Shown in pieces: positions 1-8,268 of a DNA stretch of 64,000 nt. Source of the stretch: Sandaracinobacteroides sp041675905 (GTDB lineage Bacteria; Pseudomonadota; Alphaproteobacteria; Sphingomonadales; Sphingomonadaceae); NCBI GenBank assembly GCA_041675905.1, contig JBAYSX010000002.1, positions 124,001 through 188,000 of the forward strand, in the 5' to 3' direction. The position numbers and the translations under genes were made by a program. A model generated the notes under the pieces. The model made no database searches. It saw only the letters and a program-made list of their open reading frames with translations, and had not been told where the DNA came from. The stretch's first letter is position 1. Each line of letters opens with the position of its first letter.

Positions 1-1095
1 GAATTGCGCCATACCGCCCATGGCGCGCAGCGTCTGCAATCCGGTCACGTGCAGCACGGTGCCGGCACAGAAAAACAGCGCGGCCTTGTATAACGCGTGC
101 GAGAACAGGAACCCGACCATCGCAACCGTCGCCGTCGGTCCGGTCATGCCGATCATCGTCACCATGATGCCCAGCGACGCAATGGTCGAATAGGCGAGCG
201 CGGTTTTAAAGCCTTCAGCCCGGAGCGCCTGCAAGGCCGCCACGGCCATGGTAACCGTGCCAACACCGATCAATACCGAACGCCCCCAGGGAACGGTGGC
301 AATCAGCGGCTCGAACCGGGCGAGCAGATAGATGCCGAGCTTCACCATCGTCGCCGAATGGAGATAGGCCGAGGCCGGAGTGGGCGCCTGCATCGCATTG
401 GGGAGCCAGAAATAGAAAGGGAATTGCGCCGATTTGGTGAATGCACCCAACAGGATGCAAATCAGAATGGGCGTCACCAGCGGGCTTGCCGCAAGCTCCG
501 GAATCCGCTCCCGCACCTCGCCCAGCGAATAGGTGCCCAAAGTCTGGCCGATCAGGATCACCGCCGCCAGCAATGCAAGGCCGCCGCCGCCCGTCACATG
601 CAAGGACATCAGCGCCGAACGCCGCGCCCGGGCGCTTCTGCTGTCAAAGCCGATCAGCAGAAACGACAAGATGCTCGTCGCTTCCCAGAACATCAACATC
701 ACCAGCATATTGTCGGCGAGCACCGCGCCCAGCATGGATGTCATGAACAAGAGGATCAGCGTGAAGAAGCGCGCCCGCTCGTTCGCCGGCTTCTTCATCA
801 TATAATCGCCGGAATAAACCACCACGAGCGCGCCGATACCCGTGATCAGCAGCGTCATGAGGAAGGAAAAACCATCGAGCCGGAAGGTCAGATACAGGCC
901 CAGCCCCGGCGCCCAGTTGCGCCCGTCTCCCAATACCCAGCCGCGCTCCATCACCGGCGCGATCGCGATCAGGCTGACGAATAGCCCCGCCGGCAACAGG
1001 CCCAGCACCCAGCCGGCCCAGCGCCCGGTGAGCCGCGACACGATGGGGGCGACGCAGCTTCCGGCGAAAGAGACAAGAAGAAGCCAGATCAGCAT
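1..1095 (-). CDS. mrpA: Na+/H+ antiporter subunit A (MrpA/MnhA), partial at left edge
   Basis: N-terminal 365 codons of a proton-conducting membrane subunit of the multisubunit Mrp cation/proton antiporter; the rest lies beyond position 1. The frame is open from the ATG at 1095 to the edge. It shows hydrophobic helices throughout and the family's charged residues: Glu138 in a FWEATS helix, Lys221 in GAFTKSAQFPF, and His246 and Lys252 in the HSATMVKLG helix, as in MrpA and the related complex I subunit NuoL. The NNML-FWE-TSILSF stretch favours MrpA over NuoL. No clear ribosome binding site precedes 1095, so the start is tentative. Confidence 0.85.
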   Translation of the reverse strand, partial: MLIWLLLVSFAGSCVAPIVSRLTGRWAGWVLGLLPAGLFVSLIAIAPVMERGWVLGDGRNWAPGLGLYLTFRLDGFSFLMTLLITGIGALVVVYSGDYMMKKPANERARFFTLILLFMTSMLGAVLADNMLVMLMFWEATSILSFLLIGFDSRSARARRSALMSLHVTGGGGLALLAAVILIGQTLGTYSLGEVRERIPELAASPLVTPILICILLGAFTKSAQFPFYFWLPNAMQAPTPASAYLHSATMVKLGIYLLARFEPLIATVPWGRSVLIGVGTVTMAVAALQALRAEGFKTALAYSTIASLGIMVTMIGMTGPTATVAMVGFLFSHALYKAALFFCAGTVLHVTGLQTLRAMGGMAQF

Positions 1096-1256
1096 CAGGG
1101 AGGCGCGCGTTTCCTTCTTTGGTGGGTGGGCGCCAGGCACCCGCTGGTTTTCGACGTTCCAGATTTTACGGCGTTCGTCAAAGGATTGGCGGCGGTTTTT
1201 TGTCGCTTTTCGAGAAATCACTGCAAATTTCGCGAAATTCCTGCCAGAATGGGTTC

Positions 1257-1913
1257 ATGCTGAAATTGATCCTCGGCAATCGCACCTATTCCAGCTGGTC
1301 GCTGCGCGGCTGGCTCGCCTGCAAGCAGGCCGGTCTCCCGTTCGAAGAGCAGTTGATTCCGCTACGGGAGGGGGACTGGCAGGCGCGCAAGCGGCAGCCG
1401 GACATCGCCGTGTCCCGCGGCACATTGCCCGTCCTGTGGGATGGCGACACCGCTGCATGGAACGCGCTTGGCATCATCGACTACCTCGACCAGCTGACGG
1501 ATGGCACGCGCTTCTGGCCACAAGACCGCGCGGCACGGGCGTTTATCCAGTCCGTCGCGGTCGAAATGCAGTCCGGCTACATGCCGCTGCGGCAGGCGTT
1601 GCCGATGAATGTGCGCCGCCATTATCGCGATGTGCAATTGCCGGATGATGTGCTCGCCGATGTGGCGCGCATCGATTCGTTGTGGAGCGAGGCGCTGGAA
1701 CGCTTCGGCGGACCCTGGCTTGCCGGCGCGGAATTCGGCGCGGCGGATATCATGTTCGCACCCGTCGCCAGCCGTTTCAGCACCTATGGTGTAACATTAT
1801 CGGACGCGGCCCGCCGCTATCGCGTCGCGGTCATGGCGCATCCATGGATGGTGGAATGGATCACCGCTGCCGCCGAAGAACCCTGGGTGCTGGCGCATAA
1901 CGAGCGGGATTAG
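1257..1913 (+). CDS. Glutathione S-transferase family protein
   Basis: A 218-residue cytosolic protein with an N-terminal thioredoxin-like fold (residues 1-80, opening LILGNRTYSSWSLRGWL, where a Ser/Tyr near residue 11-13 would contact glutathione) and an all-helical C-terminal domain. Such proteins conjugate glutathione to electrophiles or act in redox chemistry; the substrate cannot be read from the sequence. The frame is open further upstream to 1119, but the ATG at 1257 gives the normal family N-terminus and length. It lies just upstream of dapE on the same strand, with no sign of functional linkage. Confidence 0.85.
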   Translation: MLKLILGNRTYSSWSLRGWLACKQAGLPFEEQLIPLREGDWQARKRQPDIAVSRGTLPVLWDGDTAAWNALGIIDYLDQLTDGTRFWPQDRAARAFIQSVAVEMQSGYMPLRQALPMNVRRHYRDVQLPDDVLADVARIDSLWSEALERFGGPWLAGAEFGAADIMFAPVASRFSTYGVTLSDAARRYRVAVMAHPWMVEWITAAAEEPWVLAHNERD

Positions 1914-1952
1914 GCTTGCGGGCGAAGGCGCGGCTTGCCATGCGGCACAGTC

Positions 1953-3098
1953 ATGGACCCTTTACCGCTTGCCCGGGCACTCATCCGCTGCCCCTCCGTC
2001 ACGCCCGCCGATGCGGGTGCGATACCTTGTCTTGAAAAATGGCTGGGTGAACTGGGTTTCACCCTCACCCGCCTGACGCGCGGCAGCCCGCCCGATGGTC
2101 CGGTCGAAAACCTGTTCGCCACCATTGGTGATGGCGGGCCGCATTTCGCCTTTGCCGGACATACGGATGTGGTGCCCGCGGGTGATGGCTGGCGGGTGCC
2201 GCCGTTCGACGCGGTGGTGGAGAATGACATTCTGATCGGGCGCGGGGCAGCCGATATGAAGGGTGCGCTTGCGGCGATGGTGTCGGCGGCGGCGGCGCAT
2301 GTCGCGCGCGGCGCACCGGGGACGCTCAGCTTCATCATCACCGGCGATGAGGAAGGCCCGGCGCAATTCGGCACGGACCGCATGCTCGACTGGATGGATG
2401 AACAGGGAATCCGCCCGGATTGTTGCGTCGTCGGGGAGCCGACTTCTGTCGACAAGCTTGGCGACATGATGAAGATTGGTCGCAGGGGCAGTCTGAACGC
2501 GTGGATCGAGGTTCCGGGCGCGCAAGGTCATGTCGCCTATCCGCACCGCGCCGACAATCCGATTCCCCGGCTGCTTGCCATACTGAACGACCTTCAGGGC
2601 CGGGTGCTGGATGAGGGCAATGCCTGGTTCCCGCCCTCGAATCTGGAGATTACCGACATCCTGGTCGGCAATCCCGCCACCAACATCATTCCGGGGAAAG
2701 CCACGGCGCGCCTGAACATTCGCTTCAACGATGAGCAGCGGGGCCGCGATCTCGCCGAATGGATATGCGCAAGCGTCAACAGGCACGCACCGGCGGCAAG
2801 CGCAGAGGTGAAGATCAGCGGCGAGGCGTTTCTGACCGAACCAGGCGCGCTGTCCACCCTTGTCAGCGATGCCATTCATGCCGAGACAGGCCTGCGCCCT
2901 GAATTATCGACCACCGGCGGCACATCGGATGCGCGCTTTATTCGCCGCCTCTGCCCGGTCGTCGAATTCGGCCTGCCCGGCGGGACGATCCACAAGGTCG
3001 ACGAGCAGGTGGCCGTTGGCGATATCCGCGCGCTCGCACGTATCTACGACCGGATGTTACAGGATTTCTTCGCTACATCTGGGACGGATCGGCGGTAA
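1953..3098 (+). CDS. dapE: Succinyl-diaminopimelate desuccinylase
   Basis: DapE hydrolyses N-succinyl-LL-2,6-diaminopimelate to LL-diaminopimelate and succinate in lysine and peptidoglycan-precursor synthesis. It is a cytosolic M20 metallopeptidase-family enzyme using two Zn ions. The 381-residue length is normal. Visible metal ligands and catalytic residues are His70 in AGHTDVVPAG, Asp101 in GRGAADMKG, Glu133/134 in GDEEGP, and a His near the C-terminus in GGTIHKVDE. The ATG at 1953 starts the typical MDPL-RALIRCPSVTP N-terminus; an in-frame TTG at 1935 is less likely. Its 3' end overlaps the convergent CDF transporter gene by 26 bases. Confidence 0.96.
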   Translation: MDPLPLARALIRCPSVTPADAGAIPCLEKWLGELGFTLTRLTRGSPPDGPVENLFATIGDGGPHFAFAGHTDVVPAGDGWRVPPFDAVVENDILIGRGAADMKGALAAMVSAAAAHVARGAPGTLSFIITGDEEGPAQFGTDRMLDWMDEQGIRPDCCVVGEPTSVDKLGDMMKIGRRGSLNAWIEVPGAQGHVAYPHRADNPIPRLLAILNDLQGRVLDEGNAWFPPSNLEITDILVGNPATNIIPGKATARLNIRFNDEQRGRDLAEWICASVNRHAPAASAEVKISGEAFLTEPGALSTLVSDAIHAETGLRPELSTTGGTSDARFIRRLCPVVEFGLPGGTIHKVDEQVAVGDIRALARIYDRMLQDFFATSGTDRR

Positions 3099-4011
3099 AA
3101 CTCACCGTCAGCCATAGCCCCGGGCCGTCATCGCCGATGCCCTCGCTGATCTCGCGCCGCATATCGTCGATTTTTTGTATCGGCAACGGCGGCATATCGT
3201 CCGGCACCAGCAGGCTGATTTCGATAAAACGGGCACGGCCGGTTTTGGTGATATAGGATTCAAACCGCGCAAATCCGTGTCGCGCAACGAATTCCTCCAT
3301 TACCTTGCGCACATGGTTATCGAGTGCAGGTGGGGTAATTTCAAAAATTTCCCGCAGGGCTGTCCATGCCTCCCGCACCGGCGCCGGAAGCAGGACCAGC
3401 GTAATCGCAATCAGAATCAACGGGTCGACATAGGGCACCCAGGGTTCAAAAGCGGTGCCGCGCATCACCCACGCCAGCGCGAACGCTACCAATAGCGCCA
3501 GCGTAATCCATGCCGACATAAGCCATGCCAGGCCATCGATCCGGACCAGGCCCGACTCCAGCCGCTCATTATAGCGACGCATCCATGCCCAGGTGGCGAA
3601 ACAGACCAGCGTGGTGATCGCCGTATAGATAATGGCTCTGCCCAGTTCCGGCACATAGCCGCCGGTCATCAGCGATTTTACCGCACCAGCCAGCGCATAG
3701 AGGCTGAGCACGATCAGGATTGTCGATGACAGCGCCAGTACCATCGGTTCCAGATGCCAATAGCCATATTGAAAGCGATGATTGCTTTCACGGGCGACGA
3801 GCCGGGCGACCACCAGCATCAGCCAGGTTACTCCGGCATCGATGAGCGAGAAGAAGCCGTCGAAAATAATTGCCATGGAGCCGGATAACAGCCCGAACAC
3901 CACCCCCAGCGCCGCGACCAGCAGCGTCGCCGCAATCGACAACAGCAGCAGCCGCGCTTCCAGCGTGCTTTTGAGCGCCAGACGCCGCGCATTATGATCG
4001 GGCGTCGCCAT
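3073..4011 (-). CDS. Cation diffusion facilitator family transporter
   Basis: A 312-residue inner-membrane protein with six predicted helices (about residues 20-215) and a cytosolic C-terminal domain (about 220-312), the layout of CDF divalent-metal/proton antiporters. The metal-site positions differ from Zn transporters such as YiiP: transmembrane helix 2 carries FDGFFSLID (Asp51, Ser55, Asp58) rather than DxxxD, and helix 5 carries RIDGLAWLMS with no HxxxD. The transported cation therefore cannot be assigned. It is convergent with dapE, overlapping by 26 bases, and follows ychF by 9 bases on the same strand. Confidence 0.85.
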   Translation of the reverse strand: MATPDHNARRLALKSTLEARLLLLSIAATLLVAALGVVFGLLSGSMAIIFDGFFSLIDAGVTWLMLVVARLVARESNHRFQYGYWHLEPMVLALSSTILIVLSLYALAGAVKSLMTGGYVPELGRAIIYTAITTLVCFATWAWMRRYNERLESGLVRIDGLAWLMSAWITLALLVAFALAWVMRGTAFEPWVPYVDPLILIAITLVLLPAPVREAWTALREIFEITPPALDNHVRKVMEEFVARHGFARFESYITKTGRARFIEISLLVPDDMPPLPIQKIDDMRREISEGIGDDGPGLWLTVSFTADPSQM

Positions 4012-4020
4012 GCGCGGATG

Positions 4021-5121
4021 CTACACGTTAAAGCGGAACAACATGATATCGCCGTCCTGCACGATATAATCCTTGCCTTCCGAACGTAGCTTGCCCTGTT
4101 CGCGCGCGCCAGCCTCGCCGCCCAGCGCGACATAATCTGCATAGGAAATCGTTTCGGCGCGGATAAAGCCGCGTTCGAAATCGGTGTGGATGACTCCTGC
4201 GGCCTGTGGTGCGGTCGCGCCCCTTTCCACCGTCCATGCCCGGGTTTCCTTGGGGCCTGCAGTAAAAAAGGTGATCAGATTCAACAGATCATAACCGGCG
4301 CGAATGATCCGCGCGAGGCCGGTTTCCTCCAGCCCCAGTTCCGCCAGAAACTCCGCCCGGTCCTCCGCGGGCATGGCGGCGATCTCGGCTTCGATAGCGG
4401 CGGAAATCACCACGCTGCCTGCCCCTTGCGCCGCCGCCATTTCGGTAACTTTTGCGGACAGCGCATTGCCATTGGCGGCGGATGCTTCCTCCACATTGCA
4501 AACATAAAGCACGGGCTTCGACGTCAACAATTGCGCCTGCGCCAGATGGCGCGCCTCCTCCGGATCCCGTGTTTCCACCAGGCGGGCGGGCTTGCCTTCG
4601 CGCAACAGTTCCAGCGCCCGGCCAAGGATGACCGCCGCGGCTTTCGATTCCTTGTCACCGCCCTGGCCTTTTTTCACCAGATTCGGCACGCGGCGTTCCA
4701 GACTTTCCAGGTCCGCCAGCATCAGTTCGGTTTCGACGGTTTCCGCATCCGCCACCGGGTCGATCCGCCCCTCGACATGGGTGACATCGTCATCCTCGAA
4801 ACAGCGCAACACATGCACGATCGCGTCAACCTCGCGGATATTGGCGAGGAACTGGTTGCCCAGGCCCTCCCCCTTCGACGCGCCGCGTACGAGCCCGGCG
4901 ATATCGACGAAGCCCAGTTGCGTCTCAATCAGCTTCTGCGACCCGGCGATGCGGGCGATCTCCGCCATTCGCGGATCGGGCACTCCTACGGCGCCGACGT
5001 TCGGCTCAATGGTGCAGAAGGGATAATTGGCCGCCTGCGCCGCTGCCGTTTCCGTCAGCGCGTTGAACAGGGTGGATTTGCCGACGTTGGGCAAACCGAC
5101 AATACCGCATCTGAAACCCAT
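4021..5121 (-). CDS. ychF: Redox-regulated ribosome-associated ATPase YchF
   Basis: A 366-residue Obg-family P-loop NTPase (OLA1/YchF subgroup) that binds ribosomes and prefers ATP. The Walker A motif GLPNVGKST lies at residues 8-16, the DIAGLVRGASKGEGLG switch II region near 70-85, a coiled-coil insertion in the middle, and a C-terminal TGS-like domain (about 280-366) ending DGDIMLFRFNV. Length and both ends match the family. It sits immediately downstream of pth on the same strand, a common pairing in proteobacteria. Confidence 0.97.
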   Translation of the reverse strand: MGFRCGIVGLPNVGKSTLFNALTETAAAQAANYPFCTIEPNVGAVGVPDPRMAEIARIAGSQKLIETQLGFVDIAGLVRGASKGEGLGNQFLANIREVDAIVHVLRCFEDDDVTHVEGRIDPVADAETVETELMLADLESLERRVPNLVKKGQGGDKESKAAAVILGRALELLREGKPARLVETRDPEEARHLAQAQLLTSKPVLYVCNVEEASAANGNALSAKVTEMAAAQGAGSVVISAAIEAEIAAMPAEDRAEFLAELGLEETGLARIIRAGYDLLNLITFFTAGPKETRAWTVERGATAPQAAGVIHTDFERGFIRAETISYADYVALGGEAGAREQGKLRSEGKDYIVQDGDIMLFRFNV

Positions 5122-5169
5122 TTTCTGCCTTTACACATCTGGTGAGGAAGTTGTTTTGAGCCGGAACCT

Positions 5170-5739
5170 TCAGGCGCGCGCCCGCAAGGCCAGATCATTG
5201 ACGAAACGGTTGGGATCGCCGCCGGCCAGCAATGGCGCAAGATCGGCGATGTCCGCCAGCAGATCGACGAGCGCGCCCTCGTCGGCTTTGGGGAAATTAC
5301 CCAACACCCACGGCGTCACCCGATCCTTGTGGCCCGGATGGCCGATGCCGATTCGCACGCGGCGATAATCATTGCCGACATGCGCGTCGATCGAGCGAAG
5401 ACCATTCTGACCGCCAGCACTGCCGCCCGTTTTCACTTTTACGCGGAAGGGTTCGAGATCGAGATCGTCGTGGAAAACGGTGAGATCGGCAGGCGTCAGC
5501 TTGTAGAAACGCAGCGCCTCACCGACGCTGCGCCCGCTTTCATTCATGAAGGTCGTCGGCTTCAGCAACAGGATGCGCGTACTGCCCAGCCGCCCTTCCG
5601 CCGTCAGCCCCTGAAAGCGTGGCTTCCAGGGGCCAAAGCCGTGTACGGCGTGAATGGCGTCGACCGCCATATAGCCGATATTGTGGCGGTTGCGGGCGTA
5701 GGCCGGGCCGGGATTGCCCAGCCCGGCGAACAACAGCAT
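5170..5739 (-). CDS. pth: Peptidyl-tRNA hydrolase
   Basis: Pth releases tRNA from peptidyl-tRNAs that fall off the ribosome. The 189-residue protein shows the family signature GLGNPGPAYARNRHNIG with Asn9 and the catalytic His19, followed by the KPTTFMNESG motif near residues 60-70 and FHDDLDLE near 90. The start at 5739 gives the usual MLLFAGLGNPG N-terminus. It begins 9 bases after the end of rplY, so the two are probably cotranscribed; rplY-pth-ychF is a frequent bacterial gene order. Confidence 0.97.
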   Translation of the reverse strand: MLLFAGLGNPGPAYARNRHNIGYMAVDAIHAVHGFGPWKPRFQGLTAEGRLGSTRILLLKPTTFMNESGRSVGEALRFYKLTPADLTVFHDDLDLEPFRVKVKTGGSAGGQNGLRSIDAHVGNDYRRVRIGIGHPGHKDRVTPWVLGNFPKADEGALVDLLADIADLAPLLAGGDPNRFVNDLALRARA

Positions 5740-5748
5740 GACGAAAGA

Positions 5749-6374
5749 TCAGCCCTCGCTGGCGGCTTCTTCACCCTCTTCACCTTCTTCCGCACCTTCT
5801 TCGGACCTCAGGGCCGATGGCGCGGTGAGCGTGGCGACGGTAAAGTTGCGCTCGATAGTGGGAACCACCTTTTCCGGCAGTTGCAACGCATCTGAGTGGA
5901 TCGAATCGCCGACTTCATAACCCGTCAGATCGACGATGATTTCATCGGGGATGATGTTGGCCGGGCTGCTCACCTCGATTTCGTGGCGCACGATATTCAG
6001 CACACCGCCACGCTTCAGGCCAGGCGATGCTTCTTCGTTGATGAAGCGCACCGGCACCTGCACGGTGACCAGCGAGTCGGCGTTGATCCGCAGAAAATCG
6101 ACGTGCAGCGGGCGATCGTTGACCGGATGGAACTGCACATCGCGGGGCAGGGTGGAAATTTTCTTTCCCCTACTTCCACCTCGACAACGGAGTTCAGGAA
6201 GAAGCCGGTATTCAGCAATTTGACCAGCGCCTTTTCTTCGAGCGAGATCGATTGCGCGGCTTCCTTGCCACCATAAATTACCGCCGGAACCCGGCCCTGC
6301 CGCCGAACCGCACGGGAGGCTCCCTTGCCACCCCGGTCGCGTTGCTGCGCGGCAAGCGTCAGCACGTCAGACAT
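5749..6374 (-). pseudogene. rplY: 50S ribosomal protein L25/general stress protein Ctc, frameshifted
   Basis: Two adjoining frames together encode one L25/Ctc protein (about 208 residues), which binds 5S rRNA. The start at 6374 (MSDVLTLAAQQRDRGGKGASR) has a good GGAG site. The first frame holds through VVEVEVG; homology then continues in another frame as KKISTLPRDVQFHPVNDRP to an acidic C-terminal tail. The break falls at the run CCCC (6167-6170). Adding one C restores a continuous GGKKIST reading and a total length divisible by three. This may be a sequencing undercall or a real mutation. The gene precedes pth. Confidence 0.85.
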
Positions 6375-6464
6375 AAAATTCTCCAATAACAAACCGCCCG
6401 GCGCCTCCAGGGTGCACCGGCCACGGAAGAGCGGCCCATAGCCGGAAACCGGCAGAAAAAGCAA

Positions 6465-6490
6465 GGCCGGGCTGCACGCGCAGCCCGGCC
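6465..6490 (-). terminator. Rho-independent terminator after PEP-CTERM gene 1
   Basis: Perfect 10-bp stem GGCCGGGCTG / CAGCCCGGCC with a 6-base loop. Read on the minus strand it is followed by TTGCTTTTTC. It lies 22 bases past the stop codon at 6513. Confidence 0.8.
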
Positions 6491-6512
6491 CCGTTGAAAG
6501 CCTGCTTTCGAT

Positions 6513-7175
6513 TCAGGCGGCGGTCGTCTGCACCCGGCGACGACGGGCGGCATAGCCGATAAAACCGAAGCCGACGAGCATCATGCCCCAGGTGGCGGGC
6601 TCTGGAACGGCGCCGGCGAAACTGCCGGAAACATTGCCAACGGCGCTGTAATCGCCCGCGACGACGGGGGACGAAAGGCCCGAGATGCTGAGCGAGAAAT
6701 TGCCGGCGAGGAACTGGCCGAGATCGAAGACATCGGACGTTGCCGTATAATTTCCGGCATTCGATCCGGTGGAGAAGTTACCGGAATCGGCTCCGACAAA
6801 GGACGACGCCAGACCATTATCGAAGCTGATGGTAAGCACATTGACACCGGCCGAGAGGAAGCTCAGCGAACCGACAAAGCCGGACTGGGTGGCAGCGCCA
6901 TCAACAACATTGCGCACTTCGTTGCTGGTGGCATTGAAGTTGAACACTAGGTTGGTCAGGACATAAGGTGCGCCGGGCGTGAACGCGAGCATATTGGCGT
7001 CAACCGGAACATTGGCCGCCGTGAAGGTGGTGATGAGGCCGACGCGGTCAACGGCAATGCGCTTGTCCGCGGTGTCCTGGAAAAACTGCATATAGGTAGT
7101 GGTGGCGGCATGGGCCGTGCTGCTTGCCATGACTAAGCCGGCTGCGGCGATGGCGAGCCGTGTTACGGTAAACAT
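6513..7175 (-). CDS. PEPxxWA-CTERM sorting domain-containing secreted protein (copy 1)
   Basis: A 220-residue exported protein. It has a signal peptide (residues 1-24, ending STAHA), a beta-rich body of unknown function, and a C-terminal PEPATWG motif followed by a hydrophobic helix and an RRRR cluster. This tripartite tail is known in other bacteria to direct exosortase processing and surface attachment. The start at 7175 (MFTVTRLAIAA) has a GGGAGA site 7 bases upstream. It is paralogous to the next gene: both mature proteins open with ATTT followed two residues later by QFFQ. No exosortase gene is in the window. Confidence 0.85.
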   Translation of the reverse strand: MFTVTRLAIAAAGLVMASSTAHAATTTYMQFFQDTADKRIAVDRVGLITTFTAANVPVDANMLAFTPGAPYVLTNLVFNFNATSNEVRNVVDGAATQSGFVGSLSFLSAGVNVLTISFDNGLASSFVGADSGNFSTGSNAGNYTATSDVFDLGQFLAGNFSLSISGLSSPVVAGDYSAVGNVSGSFAGAVPEPATWGMMLVGFGFIGYAARRRRVQTTAA

Positions 7176-7310
7176 TGTTAATCTCCCATTTGACGAGGCG
7201 GACACTCACGAACGCCCCCATCCTGCAGGCATGCAATTTGTGTGCCATATCATATCGCCACATATGTTATTGTTTATTAACGCGTAATTTTACCGAAAAG
7301 TAATGATTAT

Positions 7311-7325
7311 GTAAATATTATTTAC
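7311..7325. repeat. 15-bp perfect palindrome, possible operator
   Basis: GTAAATA-T-TATTTAC, with 7-bp arms around one central base, lies in an AT-rich stretch 136 bases upstream of PEP-CTERM copy 1 on the minus strand. It could be a regulator binding site; no known consensus is matched with confidence. Confidence 0.4.
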
Positions 7326-7368
7326 AATTTGAGTGTGACATGGAAATTTCGTCATCCGGAAAACAAAA

Positions 7369-7397
7369 GGGCCGGGGCGGAAATTCCGCCCCGGCCC
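7369..7397 (-). terminator. Rho-independent terminator after PEP-CTERM gene 2
   Basis: Perfect 12-bp stem GGGCCGGGGCGG / CCGCCCCGGCCC with a 5-base loop, followed on the minus strand by TTTTGTTTT. It lies 21 bases past the stop at 7419. Confidence 0.88.
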
Positions 7398-7418
7398 CCT
7401 GTATCAGTCGAAGGCTGC

Positions 7419-8099
7419 TCAGGCCGCGACGCGCGCCATGCGGCGGCGGCGGGCAGCGAAGCCGACCATGCCGAAACCGGCGATCATCAGGCCCCAGGTG
7501 GCAGGCTCCGGAACGACGGCCACATCGGTGGACGCCGCGAAGGTACCGGACACATTGCCAACCGCAACGGCATTGGCGCTGCCGACGAACGGCAGGCTCA
7601 TGCCGGACAGCGACAGGGCGAAATTACCGCCCGCGAAGTTGGCGATGTCGAAGATGTCCGACGAGATCGTCACATTGTCCGGTGGAACGCTGGTGGAGAA
7701 ACCGCCGGCAACCGAGCCGATGTTGGACGACAGCAGCGCCGTCTCAAAGGTGAGGGTCAGCAGGTTGGTGACGCCCGAGGTGAAGCTGAGCGCACCGGCG
7801 AAGCCGCTTTGCGTTGCTGCGTCACCTTCGAACTGGACCGCTTCGAAGCTGGTCGCGCTCAGGTTGAAGACGGCGTTGGTGAACAGGACGGGGGGATTGC
7901 TTGTGAAGGCCAGGGCATTGGCGATGACAGGCGCATTGGTCACATTGACGGACACGCTGCCCGGTACGCGGGTGACCTGAAACACCGGCGCGCTATTGAC
8001 CTGAAAAAATTGCAGGAAGGTGGTGGTCGCCGCATTGGCCGCGCCGCTGAACGCGAGTGCGCCCGCCGCTACGATAGCGAGACGAGTAGTGGAAAACAT
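7419..8099 (-). CDS. PEPxxWA-CTERM sorting domain-containing secreted protein (copy 2)
   Basis: A 226-residue exported protein with a signal peptide (about residues 1-23, SGAANA), a beta-rich low-complexity body, and the C-terminal signal PEPATWG, a hydrophobic helix and RRRRMARVAA. The start at 8099 has an ideal AAGGAG site 6 bases upstream; an in-frame start at 8159 is less likely. It is a tandem paralogue of the 6513-7175 gene with the same N-terminal mature motif and layout. Each copy has its own terminator, so they look independently expressed. Function unknown beyond likely surface display. Confidence 0.85.
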   Translation of the reverse strand: MFSTTRLAIVAAGALAFSGAANAATTTFLQFFQVNSAPVFQVTRVPGSVSVNVTNAPVIANALAFTSNPPVLFTNAVFNLSATSFEAVQFEGDAATQSGFAGALSFTSGVTNLLTLTFETALLSSNIGSVAGGFSTSVPPDNVTISSDIFDIANFAGGNFALSLSGMSLPFVGSANAVAVGNVSGTFAASTDVAVVPEPATWGLMIAGFGMVGFAARRRRMARVAA

Positions 8100-8180
8100 A
8101 GAAACTCCTTGCTGATACATCGCGCCGCCGGTCACCCGGTCCACGCACCACAACCGCATGCAATTTCCACGCCAGGCTCA

Positions 8181-8230
8181 AATTTATAGGTAACATACTG
8201 AAACACAAAAGATCTGTGTTTCTATAAATT
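8181..8230. repeat. Interrupted inverted repeat upstream of PEP-CTERM gene 2
   Basis: The right arm TGTGTTTCTATAAATT (8215-8230) pairs completely with a left arm split in two: AATTTATAG (8181-8189) and AAACACA (8201-8207), separated by an 11-base insertion. The loop is 7 bases. It lies downstream of the TraB/GumN stop and 82 bases upstream of the PEP-CTERM start, so it could be an AT-rich terminator or an operator. Confidence 0.5.
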
Positions 8231-8268
8231 AAGAGAAATGTAAAATATCTTTACGAACTGCGCCGCTG

